Origin: Thermasporomyces composti
GTDB taxonomy: Bacteria; Actinomycetota; Actinomycetes; Propionibacteriales; Actinopolymorphaceae
NCBI RefSeq assembly: GCF_003386795.1
Contig: NZ_QTUC01000001.1
Coordinates: 2,232,001-2,296,000 of the forward strand
Direction: 5' to 3'
Length of the DNA: 64,000 nucleotides
Shown: piece by piece, positions 24,028 through 33,562 of the stretch
How positions within the stretch are numbered: position 1 is the first letter of the stretch
Layout of the letters: each line of letters starts with the position of its first letter
Notes under the pieces: model-generated
What the model saw: only the letters and a program-made list of their open reading frames with translations
What the model was told of the DNA's origin: nothing
Database searches by the model: none
Made by a program: the position numbers and the translations under genes

Positions 24028-25554
24028 TCACTGACGAGAGGGTTCGAACGCCGCCGTGCGGTGCGCCGCTTCCGTGGTGAGCGCCGGCCCTTGGGGGATG
24101 AGGCGCAGCATCGACGGCGGCACCAGGAGCGGGTCGACGCCGTTGTAGCCCAGCTTGGCGAGCGTCTGCCGATCGGGCACGGGGTACTTCACGCCGTCTT
24201 CGGTGATGAGGAAGTAGCCCTGCGGGTCGAGGTCGCGCCCGGGCAGGAGGCCCACGATGGTGCCCTTCCCCGGCGGGACGAGGACACGGTCGGCCAGACC
24301 AACCGTCCCGCCACCGGTGTTGGGGTCGTCGGCCGTGTCCGTCGCGGTCTCCGCGGGTGCCGGAAGCCTGCCGCCGGTGAGGACGGTCACACCCTCCTCG
24401 GGGTCCTCGTAGGACAGGCACACCGGCACGCCGTCCGCGCTGCCCAGGTCGACCAGCTCCGGTGGCGTCTCAGGCAGGTCAGGGACGAGCATCGTGGCGG
24501 TCTGCGAGCTCGCCTGGTTGACCGCGCTGATCGGGATCTCGGTGGGCTCGGTCTGCACGCGTCCGCCCTCGCGGGCGGTGCCACTCCCCAAGAGCAGGAG
24601 CGCCTGCACCTCGGAGATCCTCGAGAAGCCGTCCTCCAGCATCACGAAGTAGGCGTCCGGGCTGGGCGTGTGGAAGACCTGGCCGATCGTCGCGGTGCGA
24701 CCCTCGATCTGGAAGGGGCTGGGGTTGCCACGCTGGGGGACCACCGGAGCGGCCAGCGGTTGTCCAGCCTCGATCGTGCCGAGCCACATCTCGCTCACGG
24801 GGACGGCCGACGACGGCGAAAGGCTCAAGCTGCGCAGAGCGTCCGCGTCAACCTCGAGACGCTTGCCCTTCCACACCAGGTGGGTGGTGCCGTCGGGAGC
24901 GCTCACCAAGAGCCCACGGTCCCCGATCGGGTCGGCGTCGAGCTCCTCGTTCGCGGTCCCGATGACGAGGTCGACGCGAAGCCGAGTCTGGTCATCGACC
25001 GTGCGAGCCGTGGAGCACACCGTCCACGGCGCGAAAACCAGGTTCTCCTTGTCGGGAACGGAATTGGGAGCCAGCGGGATCCCGACCCGTGGTCCGCGAG
25101 GGATCCCCTCGAGCGACTTCTTCGACACCCGGACGACCTTCACCGGACCGTCCAGGATGAGCTGCGCCGAGGTGTAGTTGAGCACCTGGACGAGGACCAT
25201 GTCCTTCTCGTCGCGCTCACCCGTGAGGCCAGCTGGCGGCTCCGGCGTCGCGGGCTGGTCGCCGCCGGACGCGAGCTGAGACTTCGGCAGGTAGAGGTAG
25301 GCGGCGTTGGTCTCCTTCTCGACGATGAGCGCGTTCGGCTCGTTCTTCCACCTGGTGGCGTTCGTGTCGGCGAGCCACCCATACAACGCGACCCCGGCAC
25401 AGGCCAGCGCGCCGACCATGGCGCCGGCGAACGTCGCGGTGGAGACTCGGCGCATGGGCTGCTCGAGCGACTCCGGTTCACTGCCGAGCATCGCGGCGAG
25501 AATCCGGCGCAAGAGGTAGCGATACGCCTGCAGTTGGTCGCGTCGGGTTTGCAT
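24028..25554 (-). CDS. eccB: EccB, core membrane component of the ESX secretion system
   Basis: 508 aa. Starts MQTRRDQLQAYRYLLRRI, the invariant EccB N-terminus, followed by one transmembrane helix at about residues 39-60 and a large extracytoplasmic domain made of repeats around a central core. It carries the two Cys residues expected for the family disulfide (WTVCSTART and VPVCLSYEDP). EccB builds the membrane pore complex with EccC, EccD and EccE. Start ATG 25554 is fixed by the conserved N-terminus. Divergent from eccE, with about 200 bp between starts. Confidence 0.95.
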   Translation of the reverse strand: MQTRRDQLQAYRYLLRRILAAMLGSEPESLEQPMRRVSTATFAGAMVGALACAGVALYGWLADTNATRWKNEPNALIVEKETNAAYLYLPKSQLASGGDQPATPEPPAGLTGERDEKDMVLVQVLNYTSAQLILDGPVKVVRVSKKSLEGIPRGPRVGIPLAPNSVPDKENLVFAPWTVCSTARTVDDQTRLRVDLVIGTANEELDADPIGDRGLLVSAPDGTTHLVWKGKRLEVDADALRSLSLSPSSAVPVSEMWLGTIEAGQPLAAPVVPQRGNPSPFQIEGRTATIGQVFHTPSPDAYFVMLEDGFSRISEVQALLLLGSGTAREGGRVQTEPTEIPISAVNQASSQTATMLVPDLPETPPELVDLGSADGVPVCLSYEDPEEGVTVLTGGRLPAPAETATDTADDPNTGGGTVGLADRVLVPPGKGTIVGLLPGRDLDPQGYFLITEDGVKYPVPDRQTLAKLGYNGVDPLLVPPSMLRLIPQGPALTTEAAHRTAAFEPSRQ

Positions 25555-25757
25555 CGTCGTCCCTCGTGGTCGCGATCTGGATCCGGCCGCGGTGGTGTCG
25601 GGGCGGTCGGATCGCGGCGCCGGGCATCGCCGGCGCCGGCGGGGCGCCGGACGGCGACACTACGATATGCCGGCGAGCCGGATGCCGGGCTCGTGCCGCC
25701 GTCGCGATTGTGGCGTCGCCGGCAACGCACCGGAGCCCGGTCGACGGGAGGAGAGCC

Positions 25758-27047
25758 ATGGCCGCCGTGCGGGAGCAGCCGATCAGCGCGCCACCGCGCC
25801 GCCCAGGCGCCCAGGCACGCGCGACGCAGGCGAGCGCCCGGCCGCGCCGAGCTCCGGCCCGCTTGGTCCGCACCTACCCTGGCGCTCACCTCGGTCCCGT
25901 GCCGGTCGCGCCGTTGGTGGCGTGGCAAGTCGGACTCGGCCTCGTCGCGGTGGGCCTGAGCACCGGCGGGTGGGTGCTGGTCACGAGCGTCGTCGTCCTC
26001 CTGGTCATCGCCGTCCTCACCGTCGTGTGGTGGAACGGGCGTCCTCTCTGGAGGTGGCTGCGGGTCTGGCTCGCGTTCCGCGCGCGCAACACGAGGGCGA
26101 CGGTCGCGCCTCCGCACGACCCGGGCCTCGCCCCGCTGCGGGAGTGGCTCCCCCACTTCGAGCTCGCCTCGCTCCCGGGCCGCCGTGGTGGGCGTCCGGT
26201 CGGTGTCGCGCATGACGGCTCCGGCTACGTCGTTCTGCTCGGACCCGACCGTGAGGACCTGATCGCGTCCGCCGACCCGGTGGCCATCCCGCTGGGTGCT
26301 CTCGCCACGCTCGCCGAGGCGGAGGGCGTGCGGTTGGCGTCCGCTCAGGTCGTGATGCGGGTGCTGCCTGCTCCCGCGCCCTCCCTGGGTCCCTACGGCG
26401 CCCAGCTCGGGAGCTCGTATTACGAGATCAGCCAGGGCATCACCCCAGCGGTCATGTCGTGGTGGGTCGCGCTGCGCCTCGAGCCAGGGCGGGGTGGCAC
26501 GGCGGCGACGCTGGACGGCGACACGGTCGACGCCGTCCGTCGCGCGCTGCGCGCCATCGCCGGGCGGGCCACCAAGGTCTTGTCGTCGTCCGGCCTGCCG
26601 TGCCGTCCGTTGGAGGAGAGCGAGCTGCGCGACGTCCTCACCCTCACGTTGAACGTCGACCCGCACTACACGCCGATGTCCCGTCGTGAGCGTCGAACGG
26701 CTGAGACCTGGCGTGGATGGAGCTGCGATGGCGTGGCTCACGTCGCCGGCTGGGTGCGGGGCGTGCCCCAGACGGGCCTGCCCGCTCTGTCGAAGGTCCT
26801 CGCCGCCATGGCAGGCTTGCCCGTCCTCTCCGCCACGGCCTCGCTGACGTTGACGTGGACGCCGGAGAACACCGTGCGCTGCTCGTCGTTCGTCCGGGTG
26901 ACCGCGGAGAACGCCAAGACCGCCCGGAGATCGTTCCACGAGCTGTCCAGACTGGCAGGCAGGAGCAAGGTCGGGCTCCTCCGCCTGGACGGTGAGCAGC
27001 TCCCGGGTGTGCTCGCGACGGTTCCGCTGGGCGGAGGTGCCCTGTGA
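25758..27047 (+). CDS. eccE: EccE, ESX core membrane component
   Basis: 429 aa from ATG 25758, chosen because GGGAGGAG lies 5 nt upstream; the longer frame starts inside the divergent promoter region. A basic Pro/Arg-rich N-terminus is followed by two close transmembrane helices at about residues 53-92 (VAWQVGLGLVAVG, TSVVVLLVIAVLTVVWW), then a soluble domain of about 320 residues, matching EccE topology. The sequence is weakly conserved in this family, so the call rests on topology, length and position among eccB, eccD, eccC and mycP. The stop overlaps the next start (GTGA). Confidence 0.85.
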   Translation: MAAVREQPISAPPRRPGAQARATQASARPRRAPARLVRTYPGAHLGPVPVAPLVAWQVGLGLVAVGLSTGGWVLVTSVVVLLVIAVLTVVWWNGRPLWRWLRVWLAFRARNTRATVAPPHDPGLAPLREWLPHFELASLPGRRGGRPVGVAHDGSGYVVLLGPDREDLIASADPVAIPLGALATLAEAEGVRLASAQVVMRVLPAPAPSLGPYGAQLGSSYYEISQGITPAVMSWWVALRLEPGRGGTAATLDGDTVDAVRRALRAIAGRATKVLSSSGLPCRPLEESELRDVLTLTLNVDPHYTPMSRRERRTAETWRGWSCDGVAHVAGWVRGVPQTGLPALSKVLAAMAGLPVLSATASLTLTWTPENTVRCSSFVRVTAENAKTARRSFHELSRLAGRSKVGLLRLDGEQLPGVLATVPLGGGAL

Positions 27048-27715
27048 ACCTCCTGCCGCGGGTGCAAGCGCACGAGACGCATGCGCAGGAGCTCGCCGAC
27101 ACGAGTCTGGTTCTCCCGCCGTCTGGTCTCGTCCTGGGCTCGGGGCAGTCCGGCGCGCTCGTCGTCCGCCTGTTCCGGAGCGACCCCGTCCGGATGTGCG
27201 TGGTGTCGCCCGGCCGGCTCGCGCAGCTCATCGCCTTCCGGGCGGTCGCAGTGGGCGCGCATGTGACGGTCGTCACCGACGCGGTCGCGGCGTGGAGCCG
27301 ACTGGTGCAGGCGGTGCCGCGCGGTCCGGCCTGGCTCACGGTGCTGCCGACGGGCGCACGAGTGAACGCCACCGGCAGCGTGGCTCGGCCCTCCCTCGTG
27401 GTCGACGCGACTCGTGACCATCAGGCGCTGCCGCGGTGGGAGCAGGGCGACTGGCAGACGTTCGTCTGCGTCCAGTCCGACTTGGCGCCCGCCGATGAGG
27501 CCCGGCTGCGCTCCTACGACCTCCTGGTCACCCAAAGGTTGTCGAGTCAGGCCGCCGACGTGGCCCGGCGGGGTTTCGGGTTGGCCAAGGACCGTGCCGC
27601 GTGGCTCACGCAGATGCCGCCGGACGTGCTCGCGGTCGCCGCCGCGGGACAGCTCGCGTTCGGTCGGCTCGGCCTCAGCACGCTGGAGCAGCGCCTGTTC
27701 GGTCCTCTGGGATGA
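27044..27715 (+). CDS. Unknown ESX-associated soluble protein
   Basis: 223 aa, no signal peptide or transmembrane helix. Strand-helix alternation such as LVVRLFRSDPVRMCVVSPGR, AHVTVVTDAV and PSLVVDATRD suggests an alpha/beta fold, perhaps a Rossmann-like or degenerate P-loop protein, but no nucleotide motif is seen. Coupled to eccE by a 4-bp overlap, so it is made with the secretion machine. It converges with eccD, 13 bp between stops. I do not recognise the family. Confidence 0.75.
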   Translation: MNLLPRVQAHETHAQELADTSLVLPPSGLVLGSGQSGALVVRLFRSDPVRMCVVSPGRLAQLIAFRAVAVGAHVTVVTDAVAAWSRLVQAVPRGPAWLTVLPTGARVNATGSVARPSLVVDATRDHQALPRWEQGDWQTFVCVQSDLAPADEARLRSYDLLVTQRLSSQAADVARRGFGLAKDRAAWLTQMPPDVLAVAAAGQLAFGRLGLSTLEQRLFGPLG

Positions 27716-27728
27716 GCGGGCTGCTCGC

Positions 27729-29126
27729 TCACCCGAACAGCTCGAGGATGGCTCGGTAGACGCCCACGGCCCCCAGGGTGAGAGGCACGACGCCCAGCAG
27801 GACGAGCACCTCGAAGATGTCGGTGGCCCGGCCCCAGTAGGGCGACAGCCGTCGACCCGGCATGCTCACCGCCCAGACGGCCAGGCTCGCGGCAACCACC
27901 AGGCACGGCAGGCCCACCGCGAGCACCACGAGCAGCACGTTGTCGAGGTTCGCGAGCCGGAAGACCACGAGCACCGAGATGAGGGCACCGCCGCCGACGA
28001 GCCAGCGACGGTGTGTCCGACCACGGAAGTGCCTGGAGCGGAGGAACAGCGCCAGCGCCGTCACCGCGGTCAAGGACAGCCCGAACCAGCCCGGCTCCCC
28101 CGACAGGTAGAGCGATCCCACGACACAGACGGTCGTGGACGCGGCGACGAGTGCGGCCATCAGTCGATCGGCGGTGATGGCCTGCTGGAGCACGGTCGGG
28201 CCGGGCAGCACGTCGGTCTGTCGGCGGAGGTCTTCGGAGCTGGTGGGCAGCTGGGGGAGGGGGAGCTGCGCCAGGCGGGCGCACCACGTGGGCAGGAACG
28301 GGACGACCGCGAGCGCCACGGCGACGGCGACCGCCGCGGCGGCCGACGCGGTGACGTCTTCCAGCACCAAGACAGCTGTGGTGGCGAGCATCCCGACGAG
28401 GCACGCTGCCGCCGCGCCGAAGAACCCGTCCCAGCCGTGCTGGACGGCCAGGCCGGCGAGCGCCGACATCACGAACATGAGGCCGAAGGCCATGAGCAGC
28501 TGGGCGGCACCGAACGAGCTGATGCCACCGTCGCCACCGAGCGCGACCAGGCCACCGACGCCGGCGTAGGCGACCGCCGCCGCGCCGAGCAGGACGCCCA
28601 CCCGCCCGTGACCGAACGCTCGCGACATGGCGGCGGCACCGCCGAGCAAGCCCACCGCGCCGACGAGCGAGACGATGGTCGGCAGCAGCCAGGGCGGACC
28701 GCTCCAGAGGATCGTCAGAGTGCCGAGCAGGAAGAACAGGCCTCCCACGGCGAGCGCCGCGCTCCGCGCATCGGATGGCTCCCAGGCCGCGCGTCGCTCA
28801 CGGGTGGCGACCGCGATGGCGTCCGCGACGTCATCGAACGAGAACTCCGGGATCGACAGCTCGCGGTGACGGAGGTGTAGCACGTCACCGTCCCGGATGC
28901 CGAGGCTGGACAGCCGCTGGGACGGGTCGAAGGGCTCCTCCCCTAGGCGCTGCAGCACCCATCCACCGCGCAGGAACGCGGGGTCGTCAGGGCTCTCGCC
29001 GGCGTACCGGAGAAGAGTGGGGAGTAGGTCCGCCAGCGGGGTGTCGGTGGGAAGGGCGAGATCCATCCGAGTGCGCGGTGCGACGACCGTGACGCGGCAC
29101 AACTCGACACCGCTGTTGACCTCCAC
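27729..29126 (-). CDS. eccD: EccD, polytopic ESX channel component
   Basis: 465 aa. N-terminal ubiquitin-like (YukD) domain of about 80 residues (CRVTVVAPRTRMDLALPTD, LADLLPTLL, LHLRHREL), then about 11 transmembrane helices from residue 120 to the end, as in EccD. Start GTG 29126 is set by GAGGAG 7 nt upstream and by the beginning of the ubiquitin fold; the longer frame adds 65 residues without homology. Divergent from eccC. EccD dimers line the membrane vestibule of the ESX complex. Confidence 0.93.
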   Translation of the reverse strand: MEVNSGVELCRVTVVAPRTRMDLALPTDTPLADLLPTLLRYAGESPDDPAFLRGGWVLQRLGEEPFDPSQRLSSLGIRDGDVLHLRHRELSIPEFSFDDVADAIAVATRERRAAWEPSDARSAALAVGGLFFLLGTLTILWSGPPWLLPTIVSLVGAVGLLGGAAAMSRAFGHGRVGVLLGAAAVAYAGVGGLVALGGDGGISSFGAAQLLMAFGLMFVMSALAGLAVQHGWDGFFGAAAACLVGMLATTAVLVLEDVTASAAAAVAVAVALAVVPFLPTWCARLAQLPLPQLPTSSEDLRRQTDVLPGPTVLQQAITADRLMAALVAASTTVCVVGSLYLSGEPGWFGLSLTAVTALALFLRSRHFRGRTHRRWLVGGGALISVLVVFRLANLDNVLLVVLAVGLPCLVVAASLAVWAVSMPGRRLSPYWGRATDIFEVLVLLGVVPLTLGAVGVYRAILELFG

Positions 29127-29456
29127 GGTTGATCTCCTCGTCCGGCTCGAGCACTCTGATGGAACCCGGAGACTACCGACTTCCGGGAAGGCACGGGGTC
29201 GTGCCACATCGTTAGCATTCTCCGGAGCCTCCGTGGGCGGGGTCGTGGCCGGGTCAGCGTTTCGATCACTCACCGCGGAGGCGGGAAGCCGGGGTCCAGC
29301 CGGCCGAGGTAGGACTGGCACAGGTACTCAAGTGACCTCGTCCGACGCTGGGTGCCGCGAGGGCGGCCAGCCGTGGGTGAGGGACGAGGCCGGCCTCGAA
29401 CGTCGGTCCTCGTCCGGCCGTCGAAAGGCGGGCCACCGCAGAGGAGGAACAGCCGC
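29127..29456. other. 330-bp divergent intergenic region between eccD and eccC
   Basis: Presumed to carry both promoters. I see no convincing -35/-10 pair, palindrome or small gene. GAGGAG (eccD) and GAGGAGG (eccC) ribosome sites mark its two ends. Confidence 0.5.
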
Positions 29457-32400
29457 GTGAGCACGGTGCTCTACCGCCGACCAGGCCGCAAGCCGCCACC
29501 GGCGATGCCCAAGGGGGAGATCCTCTTCGAGGCGCCGCCGGAGCTGCCCGAGGTCACCCCGGGCAGTGCCATGCAGCGCTTGTTCGGTCTCCTTCCGATG
29601 CTGGGTGGCGCCGCCGTCATGGCGTTCATCATGTCGAGCGGAGGCGGCCAGGGCATCCGCATGATCATGAGCGCCACGATGGCCGTCTCCATGCTCGGGA
29701 TGTACCTGAGCCAGCTGAGCGGTGGCGGCAGGGGCGGTGAGCGCAAGCACCAGGTCGACGCGAGTCGTCGGGACTACCTGCGCTACCTCAAGCAGGTCCG
29801 CAAGCGAGTGCAGACCGCGGCGAGCCGCCAGCGCGAGGCCCTTGAGTGGCGCTACCCCGATCCCGACTCCCTGTGGGTGCTCCCCCTCAGCCGTCGCCTG
29901 TGGGAGCGGCGCCCGGTCGACAACGACTTCGGCCACGTCCGCCTGGCTCGTGGGTCGCAGCGCTTCGTCCTCAAGCTCATCGCTCCCGAGACCAAGCCGG
30001 TCGAGGACCTCGAGCCGGTCGCCGCCGGCGCGCTGCGGAGGTTCATCCAGACTCACCGCACGGTCCGGGACGTGCCCATCGCGGTGAACCTTCGGGCGTT
30101 CGCGCACGTCCGTCTCGACGGCGACCCGGAGGCTATCCGGTCCTTGATGCGGGCGATGCTCGCCCACCTTGCGGCGTTCCACGCGCCCCACGAGCTGATG
30201 GTGGCCATGTGTCTGGCGCCGGACCGGCGCGCGGAATGGGACTGGGTCAAGTGGCTCCCGCACGCGTTGCATCCCACCCACACGGACGGCGCGGGCCACG
30301 TCCGCCTCGTCGGCTCGTCGCTGTCGGACCTCGAGCGTCTGCTCGCCGACCAGCTCGGCAACCGTCCCTTCTTCGCCCCCAATGCCAAGCCACTCACCGA
30401 CCAGCCGCACGTCGTCGTCATCGTGGACGGCGGCCACGTCAGCCACGACTCCAAGCTGCTCAACGCTCCGCCCCAGGGTGTCACCCTGGTCGACCTCACC
30501 GGCAACGCCGTGCGCCGGCCCGGTGACGGCGTCATGCGGTTGCGGGTCACCAGTGACGAGGTCTTCCACATCAGCGTCGACCGGGATGGTTCGGAGCGGG
30601 AGACGCTGCTCGGTCGGCCGGACAAGCTGACGGTGCTGCAGTCCGAGGCGTTCGCCCGTCAGCTCGCGCCCCTGCGGTCGACCACCCGGGCGGGTGGAGG
30701 GGCTGCGGCCACCGAGGCGGAGGAGGTCGAGGAGAAGCCCCAGTACGAACTGGAGTTGATGAGCCTCCTCGGCATCCCCGACGCCTACAACCTCGACCCA
30801 GAGGTGATCTGGAAGCCGCGGCCGCGACACGAGCGGCTGCGGATCCCGTTCGGGCTCACCCCGGACGGTCAGCCGGTCGAGCTCGACATCAAGGAGTCCG
30901 CGCAAGGAGGCATGGGCCCCCACGGCCTCGTGATCGGCGCCACCGGTTCCGGTAAGTCGGAGGTGCTGCGCACGCTCGTGCTCGGCATGGCGGTGACGCA
31001 CTCGCCCGACGTCCTCAACTTCGTCCTCGTCGACTTCAAGGGTGGTGCGACGTTCCTGGGGCTGGACAGCCTCCCGCACGTCTCGGCGGTCATCACGAAC
31101 CTCGAGGAGGAGCTCATCCTCGTCGACCGGATGCAGGACGCGCTCGCCGGTGAGATGAACCGGCGGCAGGAGCTGCTCCGGCACGCCGGCAACTACGGAT
31201 CCCTCCGCGACTACGAGGAGGACCGGGCCAAGGGCAAGCCGCTCGACCCGCTGCCGTCGTTGTGGATCGTGGTCGACGAGTTCAGCGAGCTGCTCTCGGC
31301 CAAGCCCGAGTTCATCGAGCTGTTCGTGATGATCGGGCGGTTGGGTCGAAGCCTCGGCGTCCACCTCTTGTTGGCGTCGCAGCGTCTGGAGGCGGGGCGC
31401 CTGCGCGGCCTGGACACGCACCTGTCCTACCGCATCGGTCTGCGGACCTTCTCAGCCGCCGAGAGCCGGGCCGTCCTCGGTGTCCCCGACGCCTACGAGC
31501 TGCCGCGCGAGCCTGGTGGTGGTTACCTCAAGGTGGGCACTGAGGACCTCGTTCGCTTCAAGGCGTGCTACGTCGGTGGCATCTACCAGCCGCCGAGCGT
31601 CCGGGCCGCGCAGAAGAAGCGGCCGGCCAAGCCCGGCGAGAAGCGCTGGGTTCCCCAGATCACGGCGTACACGACGGACTACGTCGAACCCACCATCGTC
31701 GAGGTGCCACCCGAGCCCGAGCCCCAGGCGCCAGTCCAGGCTCAGCCGGACGGTCGTGAGCCCAAGGTCTTGGTCGACCTCGTCGTCGAGCAGCTCCAGC
31801 GTCTGGGACGAGCCGCCCACCAGGTCTGGCTGCCACCGCTGAACGAGCCTCCCACGATCGACCAGCTGCTACCCGGCCCGCTGGAGGTCACCGAGGAGCA
31901 CGGGCTCACCGTCGCGTGGGAGGGGCGTGGTCGGCTGCAGGCGCCGGTGGCGCTCGTCGACAAGCCGTACCACCAGCGGCGTGACCCGCTGTGGCTGGAC
32001 CTGTCCGGCGCGGGCGGGCACGTGGCCATCGTGGGTGGACCGCAGAGCGGTAAGAGCACCGCGCTCCGGACCCTCATCACGGCGTTGGCGCTCACGCACC
32101 GGCCGGACGAGGTGCAGTTCTACTGCCTCGACTTCGGTGGCGGTACTCTCCCCGGCCTGCTCGGCCTGCCCCACGTCGGTGGGGTCGCGACCCGGCTGGA
32201 CGCGGACGCGATCCGGCGAACCGTGGGTGAGATGACGACCCTGCTGGAGCAGCGCGAGCGCGCCTTCACCGAAGCCGGCATCGACTCGATCGCGACGTAC
32301 CGGCGACTGCGCCGCGAGGGCAGGATCCCGCCCGACCGGTTCGCCCCCGACGTCTTCCTCGTCGTGGACGGCTGGGGCACGGTTCGGTCCGACTACGAGG

Positions 32401-33512
32401 CCATCGAGAACCAGATCACCCAGCTCGCCGCGCGTGGTCTCGGCTTCGGCATTCACGTCGTGGCGACGGCGAACAAGTGGTCGGAGTTCAGGATGGCCAT
32501 CAAGGACCTCATCCAGACCCGACTCGAGCTCAAGCTCGGTGACCCGTACGACTCCGAGATCGACCGGAGGGTCGCGGCCAACGTGCCGGCCAACCGGCCC
32601 GGTCGCGGTCTCTCGCCGGACAAGCTGCACTTCCTCACCGCGCTTCCGCGCATCGACGGTGTCACCAGCGCCGACGACCTCGCCGACGGTGTCAAGGCGA
32701 TGTGTGAGGCGGTGTCGAAAGCCTGGCGTGGGGAGCCGGCGCCGCCGGTGCGGCTGCTCCCCGAGCACCTGCCGTTCCACACCCTGCCGACGCCGGGATC
32801 CGACCCGCTCCCCGGTGTCCCGATCGGGATCGACGAGGACGAGCTGGCGCCGGTCTACCTCAACTTCGACGAGGAGCCACACTTCGTCGTGTTCGGGGCG
32901 ACCGAGTGCGGCAAGTCCAACTTGCTCGAGATCATCGCGAAGGGGATCGTCGCCCGTAAGGACCCGAAGGAAGCGCGGATCATCATCGTCGACTACCAGC
33001 GGTCGTTGCTCGACGCCGTGAAGGGGGACCACCTCATCGGGTTCGCGCCGTCCTCGGACGCCGCGACGTCGCTGCTCAGGGACACCGCGGCGGCGTTGCG
33101 CAAGCGGCTGCCCGGCCCGGACGTCACACCCGAACAGCTCCGCAACCGAAGCTGGTGGCAGGGTGCTGAGCTCTACCTCATCGTCGACGACTACGAGCTC
33201 GTCGCCACGTCGAGTGGGAACCCACTGGCGCCCATCGCCGATCTCGTGAGCCAGGCCCGCGACATCGGCTTGCACGTCATCATCGCCCGTGGGTTCGGTG
33301 GCGCCGGACGAGCGATGTACGACCCGGTGATCCAGCGGATCCGCGACATGGGCAACCCGGGCCTCATCATGTCCGGGAACAAGGACGAGGGCCAGCTCTG
33401 GGGTGGTGTCCGCGGCAAGCCGCTGCCACCGGGCCGGGGCACGCTCGTGAGTCGACGCCTCGGTACCAAGCTCATCCAGACCGCCGAGATCATCCGCGAC
33501 GGCAGCGTCTGA
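29457..33512 (+). CDS. eccC: EccC, three-domain FtsK/SpoIIIE-type ESX motor ATPase (EccCa and EccCb fused)
   Basis: 1351 aa. Two transmembrane helices near residues 40-62 and 68-85, a DUF linker, then three P-loop domains: GATGSGKSE near 494 with WIVVDEFSEL near 600, GGPQSGKST near 860 with LVVDGWG, and GATECGKSN near 1147 with LIVDDYEL. The full motor is on one polypeptide. ATPase 1 has a canonical Walker B DE; domains 2 and 3 have D-G and D-D, as in other EccC proteins, where domain 3 binds the WXG100 export signal. Start GTG 29457 has GAGGAGG 9 nt upstream. It converges with mycP. Confidence 0.96.
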   Translation: MSTVLYRRPGRKPPPAMPKGEILFEAPPELPEVTPGSAMQRLFGLLPMLGGAAVMAFIMSSGGGQGIRMIMSATMAVSMLGMYLSQLSGGGRGGERKHQVDASRRDYLRYLKQVRKRVQTAASRQREALEWRYPDPDSLWVLPLSRRLWERRPVDNDFGHVRLARGSQRFVLKLIAPETKPVEDLEPVAAGALRRFIQTHRTVRDVPIAVNLRAFAHVRLDGDPEAIRSLMRAMLAHLAAFHAPHELMVAMCLAPDRRAEWDWVKWLPHALHPTHTDGAGHVRLVGSSLSDLERLLADQLGNRPFFAPNAKPLTDQPHVVVIVDGGHVSHDSKLLNAPPQGVTLVDLTGNAVRRPGDGVMRLRVTSDEVFHISVDRDGSERETLLGRPDKLTVLQSEAFARQLAPLRSTTRAGGGAAATEAEEVEEKPQYELELMSLLGIPDAYNLDPEVIWKPRPRHERLRIPFGLTPDGQPVELDIKESAQGGMGPHGLVIGATGSGKSEVLRTLVLGMAVTHSPDVLNFVLVDFKGGATFLGLDSLPHVSAVITNLEEELILVDRMQDALAGEMNRRQELLRHAGNYGSLRDYEEDRAKGKPLDPLPSLWIVVDEFSELLSAKPEFIELFVMIGRLGRSLGVHLLLASQRLEAGRLRGLDTHLSYRIGLRTFSAAESRAVLGVPDAYELPREPGGGYLKVGTEDLVRFKACYVGGIYQPPSVRAAQKKRPAKPGEKRWVPQITAYTTDYVEPTIVEVPPEPEPQAPVQAQPDGREPKVLVDLVVEQLQRLGRAAHQVWLPPLNEPPTIDQLLPGPLEVTEEHGLTVAWEGRGRLQAPVALVDKPYHQRRDPLWLDLSGAGGHVAIVGGPQSGKSTALRTLITALALTHRPDEVQFYCLDFGGGTLPGLLGLPHVGGVATRLDADAIRRTVGEMTTLLEQRERAFTEAGIDSIATYRRLRREGRIPPDRFAPDVFLVVDGWGTVRSDYEAIENQITQLAARGLGFGIHVVATANKWSEFRMAIKDLIQTRLELKLGDPYDSEIDRRVAANVPANRPGRGLSPDKLHFLTALPRIDGVTSADDLADGVKAMCEAVSKAWRGEPAPPVRLLPEHLPFHTLPTPGSDPLPGVPIGIDEDELAPVYLNFDEEPHFVVFGATECGKSNLLEIIAKGIVARKDPKEARIIIVDYQRSLLDAVKGDHLIGFAPSSDAATSLLRDTAAALRKRLPGPDVTPEQLRNRSWWQGAELYLIVDDYELVATSSGNPLAPIADLVSQARDIGLHVIIARGFGGAGRAMYDPVIQRIRDMGNPGLIMSGNKDEGQLWGGVRGKPLPPGRGTLVSRRLGTKLIQTAEIIRDGSV

Positions 33513-33562
33513 GTCGCGAGTCTTCCTCGAGGCTCGTGAGTCGGTCGACCGCCGCGGCTGAC

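Noticed and set aside
24036-24050. T-loop-like GGTTCGAAC suggesting a tRNA
   Set aside because: It lies at the coding end of eccB and no cloverleaf can be formed around it.
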